Assembly: GCF_000150955.2 (NCBI RefSeq)
Contig: NC_011701.1
Span: 35,504 to 87,967, forward strand
Source of the DNA: Phaeodactylum tricornutum CCAP 1055/1
Taxonomy: Eukaryota > Bacillariophyta > Bacillariophyceae > Surirellales > Neidiaceae
Length of the DNA stretch: 52,464 nt
Direction of reading: 5' to 3'
Below, in pieces: positions 10,214-20,513 of this stretch. How positions within the stretch are numbered: the first letter of the stretch is position 1; each line of letters begins with the position of its first letter. The translations under genes and the position numbers were made by a program. Under the pieces are notes generated by a model. It was given only the letters and a program-made list of their open reading frames with translations. It ran no database searches and was not told the DNA's origin.

Positions 10214-11982
10214 ATGGCACCTCCCGAAGTCCCCGCACGAAGGATCCGCACCTCCAACGAGTCGACCCGTACGACGCGTTCCCAGCGCCGCCGTACCGCT
10301 CGTTCGGACACGTCCCACGCCGAACCCGTCGACGCCACACCATCATTGTTGGAAGACTCCACGCCGGTGAATCCGAGCCGCAAAAAGGCACGGACGGATC
10401 CCGTACCTGCGGCGCACGCCTACACGCTCCGGTCCTCCGCACGCGGACGACTCCCGACCCACCAAGATGCCGACACCGATCATTCCGCAACCCGTCCCAC
10501 TCTCTCCCGAGTCACGCCTCCCTCCGCCGAACCTCCGTCTTGGCGTCTCCGTACCGCAGTGGAAGATTCTCCCTTGCTCCCGTCCGCATTGGCCCGTACC
10601 AGAGAACCTCGAGCACCACCCGCACACGGGCGAGTACCACGAGGCGTGCGGGATCTCTATCCCCTCCCGCACAGCCCGTTGACGGTCTGTCGCTGTCCAC
10701 CCGTCGCCGTGGTGGTGGACGAATCGCCCCTCCAACGCGCGGACGCCCACGCCTTTCTCCAACGTTACGGAGCCGAGTACGCCGCTGCGCTCCGGCAACG
10801 GGAACAACGCGAGCGAGACGAGGCCCTCCGGGTGCTCGCACAAAGGGGTGGCGTGCCGAATCGTCGGAAGACTCCTTCCGAATTGTTGGCCTTGCCGGAC
10901 ACCCGCGGAGCCCTGCAACCGGACGGAATCGGTCCAGCCGAAGCCCTGGAACCCTTGCCCTTTCAACCTTCCATTACCGGCAAGATGCGAGCCATTCTCG
11001 TTAACTGGCTCGTGGAAGTCGCCGCGGAATACAAGGTCTCCGTCGACGCCTACCACCTGGCCGTCACACTCCTGGACATTGTCCTCCAAAACGGACCCAC
11101 ACAGATACAACTCGATCAGATCTCCGACAACGAAACCAGCGATGACGATGAGCAACATCCCCAGGGGCCTTCCCAAAACGCCCAACAACCACAACATCAC
11201 CACTGGAAACGCTTTTATGTGCACCGCAGCGACTTTCAAGCCCTCGGATGGTACGTCCGGTCTCCTTAAGCTCGGACCCTCGCATCCCCCCTTTCGATAA
11301 CCCACCCCTCACCTCTCCCATCTGTCCGTACTCTTCCCATTCCAGCACGTGTCTCTGGATCGCGTCCAAACTGGAAGACCGTACACCGCCACTCCAAGAC
11401 GACCTGGTCTACATTTCCGACCAATCCTTTGACGCCGAGCGTCTTCGCGCATGGGAAAACAGAATCTGCGACGGACTCGGCTTCCGCCTTCACCGAGTCA
11501 CTCCCCTTCACTTTGTCCACCAAGCATTGCGGGCCAGTCAAGCCTGTGCGTCTTGCCAAAACCCCCATCCCGTCCTCCGACAACTCGTCCTCTATCTCTT
11601 GGCTTTGGGACGCTTGCCACTCACTTTGAACGCCGTTACGTCATCACCCAGCCTGCTCGCAGCCTCCGCCGTCTACTTGGGGCGCGCCACTCTGGGCATC
11701 ACCACCGGCAATGACGACGACCCCGCCAACGGATTCTGGAGTCCGACGCTCTGTTACTACACGGGCTACACAAAAAAGGACTTGACGGACACCGTCCTGG
11801 CGTTACACCGTTACCAAAGTACGGTGGATTCGTCCGAATACCGAGCCGCCTATCTGGAGTACAAACATCGTCATCCACACTTGGCCGTCAGTCTTCGAAT
11901 GGCTCGGTGCGTATCCGACTTGGGTTTGGACCTCGACCCCCCGACGGCACAAGCAGTGGGCCCACCGGTTGTCTACCGTTAA
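10214..11982 (+). CDS. A/B-type mitotic cyclin (two exons)
   Basis: Regulatory subunit for cyclin-dependent kinases, 557 residues. Exons 10214-11250 and 11346-11982; the 95-bp GT-AG intron splits a Cys codon (TG|C), restoring DFQALGCTCLWIASKLED. The cyclin-box signature MRAILVNWLVEV is at residues 258-269 and the C-terminal cyclin fold follows (LRQLVLYLLALG onward). MRxILxxWLVEV is typical of A and B cyclins. The first 250 residues are basic and Pro/Arg/Ser-rich, probably disordered, with several RxxL motifs; I cannot point to a clean destruction box. An insertion of about 44 residues (292-335), acidic then Gln/His-rich, interrupts the first cyclin box between AYHLAVTLLDIVL and the segment that normally follows. 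It converges on NDUFS7, 211 bp away. A versus B class cannot be settled by eye. Confidence 0.9.
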
Positions 11983-12193
11983 GCTCCCGCAACCGCCGAA
12001 TCCGTGAGGAAACAGCGCGAGCCGGATGGGTGCTCCCGGCTGGTCAAGCAATACAGATATTCGTATACACGAGGGGTCTTCTCTAGAGACAGCAACCCTA
12101 CCTAGCTTGATAGATAACAATTTAGGTGGCAAATTGCTGATGTGTTACATAATATGTGGGAGTGACGGTACATGCCGTGTGTAGAGTGGTTTT

Positions 12194-13093
12194 CTATTTG
12201 CGCAAACGCAGTAGGAGACCCTTGTTGCCCTTGACCTTCTTCTGCAGCTGAATGAGTCCGTAAAGAAGGGCTTCGGCGGTGGGAGGGCATCCCGGGACGT
12301 AAATGTCAACGGGGACGATACGATCACAGCCTCGCACTACGGAGTAACTGTAATGGTAGTAGCCTCCGCCATTGGCGCAACTCCCCATGGAGACAACCCA
12401 GCGCGGTTCCGGCATTTGGTCGTATACTTTGCGCAGGGCCGGGGCCATTTTGTTGGTCAATGTTCCGGCCACAATCATGACATCGGACTGGCGCGGCGAG
12501 GCCCGAAAGACCATCCCGAACCGCTCCATGTCGTATCGCGAGGCGGCGGCGTGCATCATTTCCACGGCGCAGCAGGCGAGTCCAAACGTCATGGGCCAGA
12601 GCGAACCTTTGCGCGCCCAGTTGACGAGATCGTCCACACGCGAAATTGCGTACTCAACGTTGTCAGCGGTGGGGACGTTTCCCCCGCCCTGCATCATTTG
12701 TTCGACATTTTCGAGACGATTGAGCTGCAGCAGTACAAGCAAGTGGACAGTGAGAGGTGATCAGTGAATATCAAGTATTGACTGTGAACAAAGAGTCCGA
12801 CAAGGAAGGGACAACCCGCGTCTCGCGCAAGTCCCCACGCCAAAGTAGGGTTGACAGTTCATCTGCCTCGTCCCTTTCGGCGTCCTAGTCAGCAGTCGTG
12901 CGATTTCTCCACACACATTACTCGTAATTGATCCACGACGTACCGCAGAAGTTTGGGATTGCGCGGTGCCTGCCATGCTACGGACGGCGAAACCGGAAAA
13001 CGATGGTGAAGTGGTAGAGACCCGGGGTCCCACGAACAAGGCGGCACCGCGAGCGCCGGTGCGAATCCACGACGCAGACTTGGACGCAATCAT
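12194..13093 (-). CDS. NDUFS7: NADH:ubiquinone oxidoreductase 20-kDa subunit (NDUFS7/PSST/NuoB), two exons
   Basis: Complex I subunit that holds iron-sulfur cluster N2, the last electron carrier before ubiquinone, on the matrix side of the mitochondrial inner membrane. Exons on the minus strand: 13093-12944 (50 codons) and 12724-12194 (176 codons plus stop), a 219-bp phase-0 intron, 226 residues. Exon 1 is rich in Arg, Ser and Ala without acidic residues and reads as a mitochondrial presequence. The mature part has the family core [19 protein letters not shown], and the four N2 ligand cysteines are present: C101, C102, C166 ([13 protein letters not shown]) and C196 ([10 protein letters not shown]). 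The donor gtacg follows GCG at 12944; the acceptor ctgctgcag precedes CTC AAT. Nearby alternative acceptors would change only a few residues at the presequence boundary. Confidence 0.96.
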
Positions 13094-13476
13094 GGCTACT
13101 TGAGTTTGTCAACGAAACAAAGAATGGCAGGAAGTAGCTACACAGAGAGATGATTATGTACACGAGGAACCGAAGAAGCCCTTCGTTGCTGTGTATATGG
13201 TGCTGTGTTTGGGATTCATGTTGCGGTACGCACAGCTTGATGTACTGCCGCTGCTACTGCTACTGCTGCTGCTGCTTGTTAATCCTGTTCTTGCGCCTGT
13301 TTGCTGTGCTTCGAACCGTATCCCAGAGAAAGGAACGAATACTGGCAGACGGGAAAGAATCACAGTCAGCTCGTAGAGTTTGTCGAGAGGTCGTCGAGAT
13401 TGGCTCCGACGGGACTGCCTACCTTTCTCGTCTGGCCATCGCGAGGGAGCGAATCTGGAGTCTGACGTGGTTCTCT
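13094..13476. other. Remnant of the NDUFS7-hydrolase intergenic region
   Basis: 383 bp upstream of NDUFS7, ending at the copia target-site duplication. It holds a short CTG-type microsatellite. Reading frames here are repeat-derived and not supportable. Before the two insertions it would have continued at 20092-20095 and then at 25312. Confidence 0.6.
13244..13277 (+). repeat. CTG/CTA trinucleotide microsatellite
   Basis: A run of about 11 triplets, mainly ctg with cta and ccg interruptions, 150-190 bp upstream of the NDUFS7 start codon. Simple repeat with no other signal. Confidence 0.85.
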
Positions 13477-13481
13477 ATTCG

Positions 13482-13643
13482 TAGAAAACTGCAACGATAA
13501 CCGACTAGAATCGCACTAGAATAGCACAAGATCACTAGTGTAGTTACGAAACAGAGCAAAACACAAATTATACCATTATCTGCCTGAGCAGACCAGTCTT
13601 AGTCTAACGTACATATGACAGACGCTTGACGTGGGGTTTTTCT
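13482..13643 (-). repeat. Element A 3' LTR
   Basis: 162 bp, nearly identical to 19925-20086. In transcription sense it begins agaaaaacccc and ends cagttttcta, with partly complementary ends. The neighbouring target duplication attcg fixes the outer edge at 13482. Confidence 0.95.
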
Positions 13644-13654
13644 AGTCCCCTCAC
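13644..13654 (-). other. Element A polypurine tract
   Basis: In transcription sense gtgaggggact, directly next to the 3' LTR, the expected place for plus-strand priming. The same 11 bases precede the 3' LTR of element C. A second gaggggac lies about 40 bp further inside (near 13685-13692), also conserved in C. Confidence 0.75.
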
Positions 13655-13825
13655 ATTGGAACTATGACACACATAGGACGATGTGTCCCCTCAAAACCAC
13701 AACGGGAAAAAATAGAGGCACACACACACGACGCTGCACGCAATATAACAAATGCAATGCAATTTGTCCCAACCAGAATGACGGTCGAGAACGGGAAAGT
13801 CGGCAAACCCTTCAATAAACCAATG

Positions 13826-16800
13826 TCACCACAAAATTTGCCGTATGAGTTCTTGACGTTTCGGAGCAGGCTGGACCTTTGTAAGAACATCAGCCAAATT
13901 TGTTTCCGTAGGTTCATACGCAATCTTGATAACTTTCGCGGCAACACATTCACGAACAAAGTGATATGCAATGGCATTACTCTTCTTCTTCAACATTGAC
14001 TCTAGAGCTGTAGTATTGTAAACCACAGACATATTGTCGCACAAAACTCTAGCAGCACCGTCGATAGGAATACCCATCATACGTAGCTTGTATTGTAGAC
14101 CTTGAATCATCTCAGTAGCGGTCTTAAGCGCAACGAACTTGCTTCCAAAAGTAGAGGTCTCGACTGAATTCTGGCGCTTAGAAAAACACATAATAGGGGC
14201 ACGATTCACATAAATCAAAACACCTGTACGAGAATGACGAGTAACACGGTCTCCCGCATGGTCAGCATCAACAAACGTTGTAACTTCAACAGCCTTGCCG
14301 CAAGGTTGCGGTGCATTTGGAGGAATCGGTTCCTTAACATCACCGTAAAAGTCCGTCCAGTCCACATTTTCCTTAAATTGGTTTTTGATCACAGCATAAG
14401 TATCATCGAAAACCAAGCGTGACCAATTGTGAGATTTCAAATAAGCAAAGACATTGAAAACAGCAGTTGAATGTCCCTCGCGCGGCATCGCAAGAAACGA
14501 GGACAACATAGACACTTCGCACATGATGTCGATTCGACCAAGTTCAACTGCCCATCGCAATACTCCAATCAGTGACTGAAAATAATTAGCGCGATCAGGA
14601 TCGAGAATAGAAGAAACATCTAACTTGGGGCGATAACTGGTCAACATCGGAGACGAAGCACGATTGCTTAACGCCCTTCCGATTTCATGTAAGTCTCGTT
14701 CAACATTTTTCACGGCTTGTTTAACGTAATCCGTAGAACTCATTGACCATCGCTCTTTTGTCGGATTATCCGACAACGAGAATGGTGCAATATTAGCTCC
14801 TAGATAATGATCAGGGGGCTTGATTGAGTCCGGCTTCAACTTAAAATGCTTTCCAATAGAATCTAGGATACTTTTCGGATCTGAACTGATACAAAGAAAG
14901 TCGTCAGTATAAATCAACACATATTCATAATGTTCCGTACCGTCGGCCTTTTGAGCTGGACGAAGCCACACATCTGGATCAGCCAGGCACGAAATGAAGT
15001 TAAGTTCCTGCATCGTCGAGGCCAGATGAGCGCGCCAAGCTGCACCACTGGACTTTAAACCATATAAAGCTCGAACGATGATTGCATACTGATTTTCGCA
15101 GGACGGTCCAAACTCAGGACCACAGATGGTGTAAACCTTTTCACGGACAGGTGCGTTCAAATACGCATTTTGGGCATCGGCACCAAGGATGTCCAGGTTG
15201 TTGAGAGCAGCAACAAGAAAGGCAAGACGGACACTATCGCGTGAGACGACACTGGCATAGGTGATTGAGCTCGGAGGATCCGTTACATGTCCCCCGGCGA
15301 CGAGTCGGGCTTTGCGAGTGAAGTCCATTTTCACATCGAAAATCATGTGACAGGGAATATGAGTGTGACCAACAGGCTCAGTGGCTCCAGGATCAAGGAT
15401 CTTGAAGGCCGGCATGACATTTTTCATTTCCTTTTTGATTGCATCGGCCCATAACGAAGTGTTAGTATCCCTGTCAATTTCGAGAGCTTTGCGAACGGTT
15501 TTGGGAATACGTATACCAAACTTGTGCGTTCTCTTTTGATAACGAGTTTTCACAGCAGAGACAATGGTATCTCGCTTACGAAGAGTGTGGGGAACCCACC
15601 ACGCAAAGGCAGGCTTGTGGACCAACTTGTTTGCAACGGCATACTCAGCGACTTCGACAGGGTTAGATTCCTTCAGATCTTTAAGCGGCAACCAAGAGAC
15701 GGATCCATCTTTCCACTGTACGGACAGTTTCCATCCCTTGGTGGTACATCGCATATGCTGGTTGCCATTACGATCGGTGACATAAAGGTCGTCGGGAGCA
15801 ACGGCAGAGCCGTCCTTCCGGTGATCAACAATCTCATCTAAAATAAGATGGCGACGTCCTTCATTGTCAACCTGTAAATAGATGTGCTCGGCAATAACGT
15901 TAGCGGCAAACTCTTTGACAACTCCATCATTAAACTGTACCTCAAGGACACGAGAGTCAAGGATAGGATTCGCGTTCGAACGGCCAACTGGGTTGCCGTC
16001 GCGATCCTTTTTACGAGCAATAAGTTTGCCGGTCAAAAGCGAGTCCCCTACAGGGAGTAATACTTCAGCATTGATATATTGATCGAATGCATCATGGTCA
16101 TAGTCGTCGGCTTCCGGCATGGTAGCTTCGTCCCCCATTGAGTCATCCAAATAAGGCTCAAATTCATTGGGGTCACCAATAAATACCGGAACACGATCTG
16201 GATTGCCAAACTCTGTCTTAATGGACTCATCAAACTCTAGCTGCCGTTTCCTTACGGACTCTGAGTTGTGATCGGCAACAGACAGTGGAGAGTAAGTAGT
16301 ACAAGCAAGTATTTGTCCATTTGCAGCAAGAACACGAGCACACATTACATGTCCAATATCATGAGACGGTCCAAGCCATCGACCAAGCTTGCGCTTGTCT
16401 TCCGGGAAGTCTACCGGATCATGATACCAAAGCCATTCATACCACGACAATTCACACAAATGGGAAATATCCGACGTATCGCCGGAAACTGCCGTGTTAG
16501 GCACATCATCATGCAAAGTATAGATGTCGTGAGCAATGGAAGACCAAATATGGCCTTGTAATTCCAAACACATATCCCACAAACACAGTGGGGCTCCTGA
16601 CTTTGTCATTGCTGTATTTGTCATTCGTTTCAGCGCCTTAATCGCTGTTTCGGCACGGTTCAACCAGGGAGAGTAAGGCTCAATCTCTAATGCATGGGCG
16701 CCAGCTGAGCGCACTTTTCGACGGAACTCGCCATGGGTGAGTTCCTTCGCACCATCCGATATGACTGCAGCTGGGACACCTTCGCGATGGAACAACAGAT

Positions 16801-18100
16801 CCAATGCTTCATGGGCTTCGGCTTTAGATTTCATGGGGTAAGCGCGTGTCCAGTCAATGTCATTGACGAAGACTTGGGCACACGTATTTCCACGCAACGA
16901 ATTAAGCTTAGAAAACATGGTGTCAGTGTACAAATTTGTTCGAAGATGACGGAATCGTAGCTGCGAAGTAACCGGTTTGACGCGTTGCACGAGAGCACAA
17001 TTGATAATGTTCTTTACACCGCGCTGTGTGGTGACGCATAGGGTACGTTTGGCAGTAGCCAAGCCAATGTTCCAACAATGAGCCAACTCCTCAGGGCTGA
17101 CTTTGTAACAATGATTTGACGATGGGGCAGAGCCAATGACAACAGTATTCTGAACGGAAGTCACAAAACGAGCATCATCCAATGAAGTGGAGACGGATGA
17201 CAAGGTCTCGGCAAGGGCACATGTTGTTGTAACAACACTTGTAACAGCACGGACAGTACAACGGGATTTACTCGGAACAACCAAACCATGGGTATTGGTG
17301 CAATGCTCCTCCTGACGGGAAAATTCCAAAGAATGAGGGTCCCACACAGGATTGTCGTACGTCATGACAAGGTGAGTACAAGTATCAAACTCTTCGCGAC
17401 TGGGCTTGCAAGAGGGCAAATACAAAATGACGCCATCAAGCATCAAAGGCAGACGAACATTTTCGCTGGGGAAGAAGATGGAGTGTGAGGACTCCGTGGG
17501 CTTGTGAGTCAAAAACTTTGGGCCTCATCCACCTCGACATCATTGATACAAAGCTGGTTTGGATTGATCAGGTTGTGTTCCATTTTTGGAAAGTGCAAAG
17601 CCTGATTGAAAACCAAAATAAAAGTTTCGTACGTGTGCGGGTGGTCATAAGCAACAGCAGCGGACACAATGGGCACAGAATGGGCACAGAATGGGCACGT
17701 CCGAGCGTGGACAAAAAGGGGCTCACATCAACGGTACGATGAGTTTCTTCAAACACAAAAGCATGACGACCGACACAACACGTATCGGCATGCGAATCCA
17801 AGTCGGAGCGGGACAAGTGGCCCGTACCAACCGATTGGACAGACACAACAGGGCGGGTGGACACAACAGACACATTTCGCTGGGACATGTTCTTGCCAGC
17901 AGAAGTGTTAGAAGACAAAGTTGTGTTGTCATCATGACAAGGACGAGTATGTCGATCTGTGTCATTGGAAGTATCAACAGCAGACGCATTGCAACGACGG
18001 TCACCATTACCATTTTGGCGCAAAGTGTGCACATGGCGACGCTGTTCTGCATTCATGGACTCATACTCTTCAAAAGAGTAGTAGCGGTCATACCGCTTGT
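13826..18100 (-). pseudogene. Element A pol: protease, integrase, reverse transcriptase, RNase H (frameshifted)
   Basis: The main open stretch is 17512-13826 (1,228 codons), preceded in another frame by 18100-17690. Protease: DSHADTCCVG, an unusual version of the aspartic-protease DT/SGAD motif. Integrase: YTDTMFSK, ISDGAKEL and WLNRAET supply the expected D, D, E; the classic HHCC finger is not evident. RT: active site YTDD (LIYTDDFLCIS) rather than YVDD. RNase H: FVDADHAGD and the terminal NLADVLTK region are intact. The two frames are separated by an 11-bp tandem duplication at 17668-17689 (aatgggcacag twice), which shifts the frame just after the protease core. Element C is the closest relative in the window. 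Confidence 0.93.
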
Positions 18101-19250
18101 CGAGCCGTTGTTAAACGGTTTACCTTTTCCTCCACCGCGACCACCGCGGCCACCTCTTCCGCCGCGACCACTGTGGCCTGTAGAGGCAGAAGAACTGTTA
18201 CAAACCTGGGCCTGGTTCTGTTTGTCAATAAACTCACTCAAATAATTGACAGTAGCTTCAAAATCATTTTTCAACGCTGTAGTGGCACGAACGGTAGCAA
18301 TAGCCGATTCAAGAGATGGGGCTTTAATGCGCTTCAAAAACTTGCGGACCTTGGCAGCTTCGGTCAATGGCTCACCAAACTCGTCGAGATCGGTGTGGGC
18401 TTGCTGATGAATCTCGGCAAAACGCTCGAAAGAAAAGTTTCGGCGCTCACCGCTATAAAACTTGTTTTCGAGGTCTCCCTCGGCCTTGTTCATGATCTTC
18501 GATTGGTTAGTCGGCCCAAGGTAATGAGAACGGAGGGCCAACCAAGCTGCACGACCGTTACAAGAACGAGCGTGAGCAGAAACCCAGCTCCAGGCAGGAC
18601 CCCCATGGGTACAAGCCCGGATTACGGACCAAACTTGATTGTTATCTGCGGCAAAATCCTCGCCATCATGCGGGCAACGGGCAATCATTTCGTCGAGAAC
18701 ACTTGGGTACATGTTGTCCGGATCGTCCGGGACTTCGTCGCACATGGCGCAAAGGAACGCCAGTAGTTCCACGGACCTTGGAGAGATAATCTTCGATATT
18801 CTCGAAGGCTTCGCGGATCTTCTTGAGGTCATCGATCATGGAAGGAGCCGTAGCATCCTTCGACAGAGTCTTGTCTTCCTCCTCACGGCGTTTAATCTCC
18901 GCCATGGAGAGGACTCGAGCCGCAACGAACTGGCCTGGGATCGGACGAGAGGTACGCTTAAGGTGACGGATATAATATCCGAGCAAGATCAAACGCTCTT
19001 CAGCCGTTGGAGAAATGGCGACACCGGAGCGGGGAATCACCGCTGGGGCGCCTGGCTGAGCGGCGTTGGGGTTTGGGACGGTCCCCCCGGGACGACGGAG
19101 GGTGTTGCACATATCCTTGATGAACTTGTCCGTCAAGAACACGAAGTCCTCGACGGAAGTAATAGATTTGGTAATGGCGTCGCGATGAGACGCGTCGACA
19201 ATACCAATCGCCTGGAGGGCGTTACGGACTTGAGCGAGAGCTGCGGCCAT
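18100..19250 (-). pseudogene. Element A gag (frameshifted)
   Basis: Starts at ATG 19250 (MAAALAQVRNALQAIGIVD) and runs into the next frame near 18745, where one extra base appears after the GTTGVPL segment when compared with element C. The second half (18750-18100) carries the conserved stretch with HYLGPTNQSKIM and FERFAEIHQQAHTD. It ends in an RGG-rich tail (GRGGRGGRGG) just before the protease region. No CCHC zinc knuckle is visible; the Arg/Gly tail may bind RNA instead. A further frame change near 18100 separates it from pol. Confidence 0.9.
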
Positions 19251-19910
19251 GGTGAACTTTTTACTTTCTTCCTGAGGACGGGAAGGAACTTCGAAAAGAG
19301 TTTCGAGTTGAGCATGTGTTAGCGAGGTCGGCTTGGCATAACGGGAACAACAATAGTTTCCTTTGATCACTGGTTACGAGTTTTGCAAATATTTGGTTCG
19401 CATACGCTTAAATAGTGATAGCCGGCCTGATTGCCGGGTCAATAACTAAAATACCCATTGTGGTATATATATACACATTTGATAGCAAGAGCGGAGGAGC
19501 AGCAAATACCACTTGGTACGAGGTCCGATATTAACAATTGGTAAGTGGATGTTCGAAAACAGATCCTACTTAACATCCAAGCTTAGGATGCCGCTCGGGC
19601 TAGAGCGTTGAGTAAAGCTTCGGTAGAAGAAGCTCCATGGAAGCGTCCAACCATGGGGAGTGCCTTGTTTCAAGCCGCTATTGCAGACGAGAAACCCAGT
19701 ATCCGATCGACACGACTACCACGTGGACCATTACGAGATACCGTCAGTATGTTCTAGGCGTCGGCGACTCGACAACAACATGAAGAGCCAGGTATTATGC
19801 TTGCCTCCCCAGGCACATTCGGCCTCGGCGCTTCCGTCAAAACACTCACAAACACTCAGACAATCACAACAAACTTATACCTTTGATCCCACAGGGATAC
19901 AGAACGACTT
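19251..19910 (-). other. Element A leader between primer site and gag
   Basis: 660 bp without a supportable gene. It shares patches with the leader of element C (for example the stretch around cttccatgga), so it is part of the element's 5' untranslated region and may hold packaging signals. Confidence 0.6.
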
Positions 19911-19924
19911 TGGGTCTGATAAAC
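19911..19924 (-). other. Element A primer-binding site
   Basis: In transcription sense gtttatcagaccca, directly after the 5' LTR. The same 14 bases occupy the same place in element B (40441-40454) and element C (44802-44815). That conservation, while the LTRs differ, marks it as the tRNA primer site. Confidence 0.85.
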
Positions 19925-20086
19925 TAGAAAACTGCAACGATAACCGACTAGAATCGCACTAGAATAGCACAAGATCACTAGTGTAGTTACGAAACGGAGC
20001 AAAACACAAATTATACCATTATCTGCCTGAGCAGACCAGTCTTAGTCTAACGTACATATGACAGACGCTTGACGTGGGGTTTTTCT
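19925..20086 (-). repeat. Element A 5' LTR
   Basis: 162 bp. It differs from 13482-13643 at one base seen by eye (cggagc versus cagagc), so the insertion is recent. The outer end is fixed by the attcg duplication at 20087-20091. Confidence 0.95.
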
Positions 20087-20104
20087 ATTCGACCAGAAAC
20101 AGTA

Positions 20105-20293
20105 CAGATATTCTATGCGCGTTCGACTATGCGCGTTCCTATGCGCGTTCGGATGCTCTGATTGGTCGAGAAATTGACATTCTTCCTTGAGAGAATGATA
20201 TTCTTCTGTCCTAAATAAAATAATTTCCAAAAGTCCTTAGTCATTCTTGTGTTGGATTGCTGGAGCCGCGGGTGTGAGCTGTGCTCACCCCCC
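20105..20293 (+). repeat. MULE left terminal inverted repeat
   Basis: 189 bp, the reverse complement of 25114-25302. It starts cagatattctatgcgcgttc. Within its first 50 bp the motif tatgcgcgttc occurs three times in direct orientation, a plausible transposase-binding array. Confidence 0.96.
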
Positions 20294-20513
20294 TTTTGCT
20301 GGTCATGAGCTGTGCACCAGTGTTTTCCCACACGGTAGATCCGAAAGCACCGTACCAGAAATGGCAACCTCTCGCACATCCCCGACGCCGCGAGATATAC
20401 CAAACACCGTCCTTTTCATTTTGCACATAGTCATTTTGTTGCATCTACAGTAAAAGAGTCAGTGTTTGCTTCAATGCTTGGAGACGGAACAAGACAAGTC
20501 CACAAGGCCAACA

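Larger units (their letters stand above)
13482..20086 (-). mobile_element. Full-length Ty1/copia LTR retrotransposon (element A, CoDi-like)
   Basis: A 6,605-bp element, transcribed on the minus strand. It is bounded by 162-bp LTRs (13482-13643 and 19925-20086) differing at one position that I can see. A 5-bp target duplication, attcg, is present at 13477-13481 and 20087-20091. Inside the 5' (right) LTR lies a 14-bp primer-binding site; inside the 3' (left) LTR lies a purine tract. The order protease, integrase, RT, RNase H is that of copia elements. Gag-pol carries three frame changes (~18745, ~18100, ~17680), so this copy is not autonomous. It sits in the space between NDUFS7 and the hydrolase, 4 bp from the target duplication of the Mutator-like element. 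Confidence 0.97.

Noticed and set aside
10343-11305. 320-codon minus-strand frame over the cyclin
   Set aside because: Antisense shadow of the GC-rich cyclin gene; the plus strand has the unmistakable cyclin box.
13150-13500. 116-codon frame over the CTG microsatellite
   Set aside because: Leu/Cys-rich translation of simple repeats running into the copia LTR; not a gene.
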